Shown here one piece after another: positions 49,406-52,443 of a stretch of 52,443 nt of DNA. Source of the stretch: Deinococcus multiflagellatus. Its GTDB lineage: Bacteria; Deinococcota; Deinococci; Deinococcales; Deinococcaceae. Position 1 is the stretch's first letter; every line of letters starts with the position of its first letter. Below the pieces are notes generated by a model. That model did not search any database and had not been told where the DNA came from. It saw only the letters and a program-made list of their open reading frames with translations. Location of the stretch: NCBI RefSeq assembly GCF_020166415.1, contig NZ_JAIQXV010000026.1, forward strand, positions 1 through 52,443. Direction: 5' to 3'. The position numbers and the translations under genes are program-made.

Positions 49406-49984
49406 ATGAACGAGGAGCAAGCTCGGCAGATCGTTGCAATGCACGAAGCGGCGCATGAGGCGGGTCACGCGGTGATGGCCCATCATGTTGGTTACACCCA
49501 GGTGCAGGCTGTCTCCTGGGCCCGTTTACAGACGATGATCAGTCTTGATGCCTCCCAGCCCCCGGTTGATCACCGAGATGCCTTTCTGCATCTTGCAGCA
49601 GCAGGGGCGGCAGCCGAGGAGACTCTCTTCGGGCGGACGTTGATTGATCAATTGACCATTACAGAAGGCCTCCTGAGTCCTGAGCACGACATTATTCAGT
49701 TCCTGGTGGCTTACAAGTACAGCAAGTATTATTATTCCCCCGCTGGCTTTGCACAGACGGGGCTTCACATGCAACAACTCTGGATTGATTACCAAGATCC
49801 TGTGCTGAGGCAGGCTTGGATAGCTCAGGTTGGTCGGGATATGACACTTTTCCAAAACCCCCTTTCTATGCCCTTGAAGAAGACAAAAAATTTCTTACTG
49901 GATGAGTGGAAGACCATGGGTGATACGCCGCAGGAAGCCCCTTATGTGATTGAAGCCCCGACTCTTCTGCCCTATCTGACGTAA
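49406..49984 (+). CDS. Peptidase M41-like protein without AAA+ domain
   Basis: 192 residues. MHEAAHEAGHAVMAHHVGYT carries HEAGH at residues 17-21, overlapping HEAAH at 13-17; FLHLAAAGAAAEETLFGRTL and LLSPEHDIIQFLVAYKYS (Asp95) match the peptidase M41 (FtsH) Glu-Glu and distal Asp regions. The AAA+ ATPase and membrane anchor of FtsH are missing, so it is a soluble relative, probably an ATP-independent protease or a degenerate one. TATCCT six bases before the ATG suggests a leaderless promoter. GC content is lower than the neighbours. Confidence 0.75.
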   Translation: MNEEQARQIVAMHEAAHEAGHAVMAHHVGYTQVQAVSWARLQTMISLDASQPPVDHRDAFLHLAAAGAAAEETLFGRTLIDQLTITEGLLSPEHDIIQFLVAYKYSKYYYSPAGFAQTGLHMQQLWIDYQDPVLRQAWIAQVGRDMTLFQNPLSMPLKKTKNFLLDEWKTMGDTPQEAPYVIEAPTLLPYLT

Positions 49985-50046
49985 CGCCCTCGGCCACGGG
50001 TGTTGTTGCACCGCAGTTCACCCCTGCGTCGATTCTGGTCAGCAGC

Positions 50047-50084
50047 ATCACCCCTGACGGTGCCGTCAGGGGTGACCGGCAGGC
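50047..50084 (+). promoter_or_regulatory. SPH element
   Basis: Ten-bp stem CACCCCTGAC / GTCAGGGGTG, GGTGA, nine bases, ATG 50085. Confidence 0.8.
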
Positions 50085-50378
50085 ATGACTCCTCTGACCC
50101 TTCAGTGCACCACGGCCCGAGCGGTGCTGGAGACGCGTGCGTCCGGTGTCCTGCTGGTGGTGCACGCGACCCCTCATCCCGGCAGCAGCTCATTCATTCG
50201 CCAACTGTCCCGCAACCCGCTGCTTCAGATTCCGCAGGAAGAAGAAGCCGAGCGGCGGATGGTGGAGAGTGCCGATGCGGCAGTCCGCGTCCTGCAGCGG
50301 CACGGCATCTTGCTGACCAAGGTGGAACGGCAGCAAGTGGACGCCGTGTTTGAGGACAGAGCCCATGCAGCTATTTGA
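50085..50378 (+). CDS. Hypothetical protein, 97 aa
   Basis: Start set by the SPH element. Beta-rich N-terminus (PLTLQCTTARAVLETRASGV), then EEEAERRMVESADAAVRVLQ and VERQQVDAVFEDRAHAAI, a helical acidic part. Overlaps the next gene by 14 bases. No family recognised. Confidence 0.6.
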   Translation: MTPLTLQCTTARAVLETRASGVLLVVHATPHPGSSSFIRQLSRNPLLQIPQEEEAERRMVESADAAVRVLQRHGILLTKVERQQVDAVFEDRAHAAI

Positions 50379-51018
50379 GTTTGTCGACGGTGCTGGCCGG
50401 CCGCAACTGGTGGTGGTGGCCCAGGTACTGGCCCACCTTGATCGTCTTCAGGTGCAGGCGCAGCAGATGGCCACCCAAGGGCTGGTCTGGAGTGCCCAGC
50501 ACGTTCAGATTGATCCGGCTCGCGTTCCCCTGGTGTGTCTGGAAGACCCCCTTCTGGCGGTGACCATTGACGGACAGGTCTACCTGGTGGACGGCCACCA
50601 CCGCCTGACCCGGGCCGCTCTGGAGAAGCGTCCCGCGATGGATGTGCGTGTGTTGGACGAGGCCAGCACGCAGCAGGTGCTGCTCTCGGCCGCCCAGATC
50701 CAGGCCTACCAGAAGTTGCCGCCCCAACCAGTGATGCCGGATCTCCCCTGGGCCGGCGGCACCAGACTCGACAGTCCCCGCATCCCCGTGGAGCAGTGGC
50801 GACAGCTGGTTGCGGCTGCGGGGATTCCACCGGCCCAGGCCCGTGCGTTTCCCAGCATTGACCTCACCCCAGGTGTGGCGGCGCCTGAACGCCTGCTCTG
50901 GTTCTTCATGCCCCCGCTCACCGTGCAGATTCGGGCCCGACTGTGCCGCCTGGCAGCGGACGGAGGCGTGCAACTGAGGGACGTGACCCAGGACATTCTG
51001 GTGCCTGGAGGATCATGA
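50365..51018 (+). CDS. ParB/Srx-like domain protein
   Basis: 217 residues from ATG 50365 inside the end of the previous gene, so coupled. LAVTIDGQVYLVDGHHRLTR then AALEKRPAMDVRVLDEAS is the ParB/sulfiredoxin nucleotide-binding pattern VDGHHR. The C-terminal half (ARAFPSIDLTPGVAAPERLL) is of unknown fold. Standalone ParB/Srx proteins are typically NTPases or ADP-dependent enzymes on plasmids. It overlaps the next start by four bases. Confidence 0.65.
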   Translation: MQLFEFVDGAGRPQLVVVAQVLAHLDRLQVQAQQMATQGLVWSAQHVQIDPARVPLVCLEDPLLAVTIDGQVYLVDGHHRLTRAALEKRPAMDVRVLDEASTQQVLLSAAQIQAYQKLPPQPVMPDLPWAGGTRLDSPRIPVEQWRQLVAAAGIPPAQARAFPSIDLTPGVAAPERLLWFFMPPLTVQIRARLCRLAADGGVQLRDVTQDILVPGGS

Positions 51019-51419
51019 CCAGGAGGCCACCCCAGGCCGCGCGGCAGGCCGAGGAGCGGCGTCTCCAGGCCCGGCACGTCAATCTGACCCAGGAAGTGAG
51101 GGCCCTGTTTGGCCGAGACGCTTACAGCGTGGTGCTGTACCGCGGCTACCGACTTGATCAGCTGGTGATTCGAGAATCGTTTCATGTGTATGGCCGGGAC
51201 GGGCGGCCATTGGAACCGGTGTTGGCCCCGTCCGGCTCCCGGCTGCTTGACCTGCTGCAGGACCTGATGGACCTGCATGGCGTAGGCCACTGGCTGCTGG
51301 ACGACACCCTGCTCACCCGTGCTCAGCCCGGCCAGATGCCCGAAAGTCGTCCCTTCGACACCTTCGCTGTGGGTGCTGGTCGGTTTGCGCCAGCCTTGCC
51401 CGATGTCCCGTGGAGCTGA
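51015..51419 (+). CDS. Hypothetical protein, 134 aa
   Basis: GGAGG lies two to three bases before ATG 51015, which overlaps the previous stop (ATGA). Basic N-terminus (TRRPPQAARQAEERRLQARH), then VVLYRGYRLDQLVIRESFHV and LLDLLQDLMDLHGVGHWLLD. No family recognised; it follows the ParB-like gene in one operon. Confidence 0.55.
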   Translation: MTRRPPQAARQAEERRLQARHVNLTQEVRALFGRDAYSVVLYRGYRLDQLVIRESFHVYGRDGRPLEPVLAPSGSRLLDLLQDLMDLHGVGHWLLDDTLLTRAQPGQMPESRPFDTFAVGAGRFAPALPDVPWS

Positions 51420-51471
51420 GCACGGTGCAGATACAGGGTCATGGGCGGCCGCACTTCTCAGGAAGGGCCGA

Positions 51472-51516
51472 TTCACCCTGGGCTGGAGAGGAGCCCAGGG
51501 TTCAGCCGCCACGTCT
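51472..51516 (+). promoter_or_regulatory. SPH element
   Basis: Ten-bp stem ACCCTGGGCT / AGCCCAGGGT, GGTTC, then 13 bases (longer than usual) to ATG 51517. Confidence 0.65.
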
Positions 51517-52200
51517 ATGAGGACTGATCTTCTGACCTACGCCCTGAATCTGACTGCAGCCCATGAGGACGGCCCGGTCATAACAGCTGAAGACGCGTTC
51601 GGTGCAGTGACGCTGACCCCTCTGCGCCGGGCCCTGGTGGTGACGGACCACCGCGCCGGTCAAGGCCGGCGCTGCTGCACAGTGACCAGCCAGGCTGGAC
51701 TGCGCGCGGCCCTGCAACCGCGCGCACCACTCAATCACGCTGGCCTGATTCAGGGCCGGGTCATTTCCAGTTTGGGGCCTCTGGCCTTCACGCTTGACCG
51801 CCGCCGCGTCGAACCGGGCGATACCCGGCTCAATCTGCGCCTGCATGACCGGCAAATCGTCTTAGCGGGCGTGACGTACGATGATTTCTTCACGTCACGT
51901 GGTGGGGGGCGGCTGCACAGCAATGTGCCCACAGTGGTTCGCCGGGTGGCCCCACACCAGTTTGATCAACCCAACGATCACGTCCGCCGCGTTATCTCCG
52001 ACCTGATCACGTCGCTGTATCCACAACTGGTGACTTCGGCGGCGGCCCTGCAGGCCCAGATAGAAGAAGCCCGCGCCGCAGTGCGCGCCGCTGAAGAAGC
52101 GGTTCACACAGCTGGCGCGCACCTCAACGTGGCACAGGCCGAGCTTGAAGCACTGGAGCAGCGCTCTCGCGAGCTGCCCTCGGCGGACCGGAGAGTCTGA
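51517..52200 (+). CDS. Hypothetical protein with C-terminal coiled coil, 227 aa
   Basis: Start set by the SPH element. A strand-rich domain (RRALVVTDHRAGQGRRCCTV, then RLNLRLHDRQIVLAGVTYDD) is followed by LHSNVPTVVRRVAPHQFDQP and a coiled coil (AAALQAQIEEARAAVRAAEE, then HLNVAQAELEALEQRSREL). No family recognised. Its stop overlaps ATG 52200. Confidence 0.6.
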   Translation: MRTDLLTYALNLTAAHEDGPVITAEDAFGAVTLTPLRRALVVTDHRAGQGRRCCTVTSQAGLRAALQPRAPLNHAGLIQGRVISSLGPLAFTLDRRRVEPGDTRLNLRLHDRQIVLAGVTYDDFFTSRGGGRLHSNVPTVVRRVAPHQFDQPNDHVRRVISDLITSLYPQLVTSAAALQAQIEEARAAVRAAEEAVHTAGAHLNVAQAELEALEQRSRELPSADRRV

Positions 52201-52252
52201 TGACCCCTCTTCCGCCAAACTCGACTCTTTCACAGCGTGCGGCATCCTCACG

Positions 52253-52443
52253 GTGCCCCCCGGCACCCGAGCAGTGCGCGCCCCGACCGGCGCCGTCACC
52301 AAACTGCAACTGCCTGACGGGACCGTGTTGAGCGTCTGGGCAGCCTTTGAGGCCGGAGAGAGTGAGCGCAATCTCACGTACGAGGAACTTGAAGCGCTGG
52401 GGTGTCACTACGACTATGAAGCGGTTGAGCTGAGTCCCCAGGG
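52253..52443 (+). CDS. Partial gene at window edge (start uncertain)
   Basis: The frame through 52253 reads GTRAVRAPTGAVTKLQLPDG then FEAGESERNLTYEELEAL, a natural-looking protein that runs off the window. The expected start ATG 52200 (overlapping the previous stop) opens a different frame that stops after 43 codons. Either GTG 52253 is the start or a frameshift lies near 52210-52250. Confidence 0.4.
   Translation, partial: MPPGTRAVRAPTGAVTKLQLPDGTVLSVWAAFEAGESERNLTYEELEALGCHYDYEAVELSPQ

Noticed and set aside
4952..51516. SPH elements as a CRISPR array
   Set aside because: They are spread over tens of kb, each tied to a start codon, with variable stems and no regular spacers.
4952..51516. 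SPH hairpins as simple intrinsic terminators
   Set aside because: They lack T tracts and keep a fixed distance to the following ATG; true terminators in the window (for example 4906, 5484, 23099) look different.
4952..51516. SPH elements as operators of a DNA-binding repressor
   Set aside because: The inner bases are not conserved between copies, only their pairing, which a sequence-specific dimer would not allow.

Overview
The window looks like part of a Deinococcus plasmid or megaplasmid. The strongest lineage marker is a single-stranded DNA-binding protein with two OB folds and an acidic C-terminus, an arrangement typical of Deinococcus-Thermus SSB. A parA-parB operon followed by three parS-like palindromes, a replication-relaxation-like protein and a six-gene tRNA array support a large extrachromosomal replicon rather than core chromosome. 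Most genes are small accessory genes on the plus strand.

Layout. 1-4.9 kb: a SpoIIIAA/Ycf45-like ATPase cut by the window edge, a possible replication protein, a GC-rich gap with a 17-bp direct repeat, and ssb. 5-26 kb: a dense run of mostly small genes (UvrD-like helicase, a second SSB paralogue, acyltransferase, subtilase with a candidate I9-like partner, orphan DNA methyltransferase, NADAR, and DUF6283, DUF1281/Api92 and DUF4326 proteins, membrane proteins). 26.0-26.5 kb: minus-strand tRNA genes Pro, His, a Leu-like one, Asp, Glu, Cys. 27-29.3 kb: DUF4313-like, membrane and sigma-region-4-like genes. 29.3-31.7 kb: parS sites, parB, and an unusual parA with two Phd/YefM-like domains at its N-terminus. 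31.8-39.6 kb: SprT-like protease, DUF7007-like, zinc-ribbon protein, lipoprotein, DUF4388 and HAMP proteins, an exported prephenate dehydratase-like protein and a Bug-family binding protein. 39.6-50 kb: metalloprotease, GHKL ATPase, a frameshifted glycine-rich-domain gene, HEPN-like gene, a lipase with two tandem paralogous lipoproteins, PIN protein and an M41-like peptidase. 50-52.4 kb: a ParB/Srx-like gene and small unknowns.

The most striking system is a recurring element called here SPH (start-proximal hairpin). It reads roughly TCACC, then a stem-loop of variable sequence, then GGTGC, then usually exactly 9 nt (consensus NNGGCGGGC), then ATG. I found 24 copies placed 9-13 nt before a start codon and 6 orphan copies with ACG, ATC, TAG, CGC or TGA where the ATG should be. 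The stem bases change between copies while pairing is kept, so it looks like an RNA structure conserved by covariation, not a DNA operator. Nearly all the linked genes lack a normal Shine-Dalgarno between hairpin and ATG, whereas neighbouring genes without an SPH have ordinary AGGAG sites. Many copies have a GGAG just upstream of the hairpin. The SPH genes therefore look like one translationally or post-transcriptionally controlled set.

Other notable items are two tiny secreted peptides that share a GND-L/I-x-II repeat, an ATC-initiated gene, a nested internal start in parA, and a 44-bp perfect palindrome. Functions marked as family assignments come from motif recognition by eye, not from database searches.
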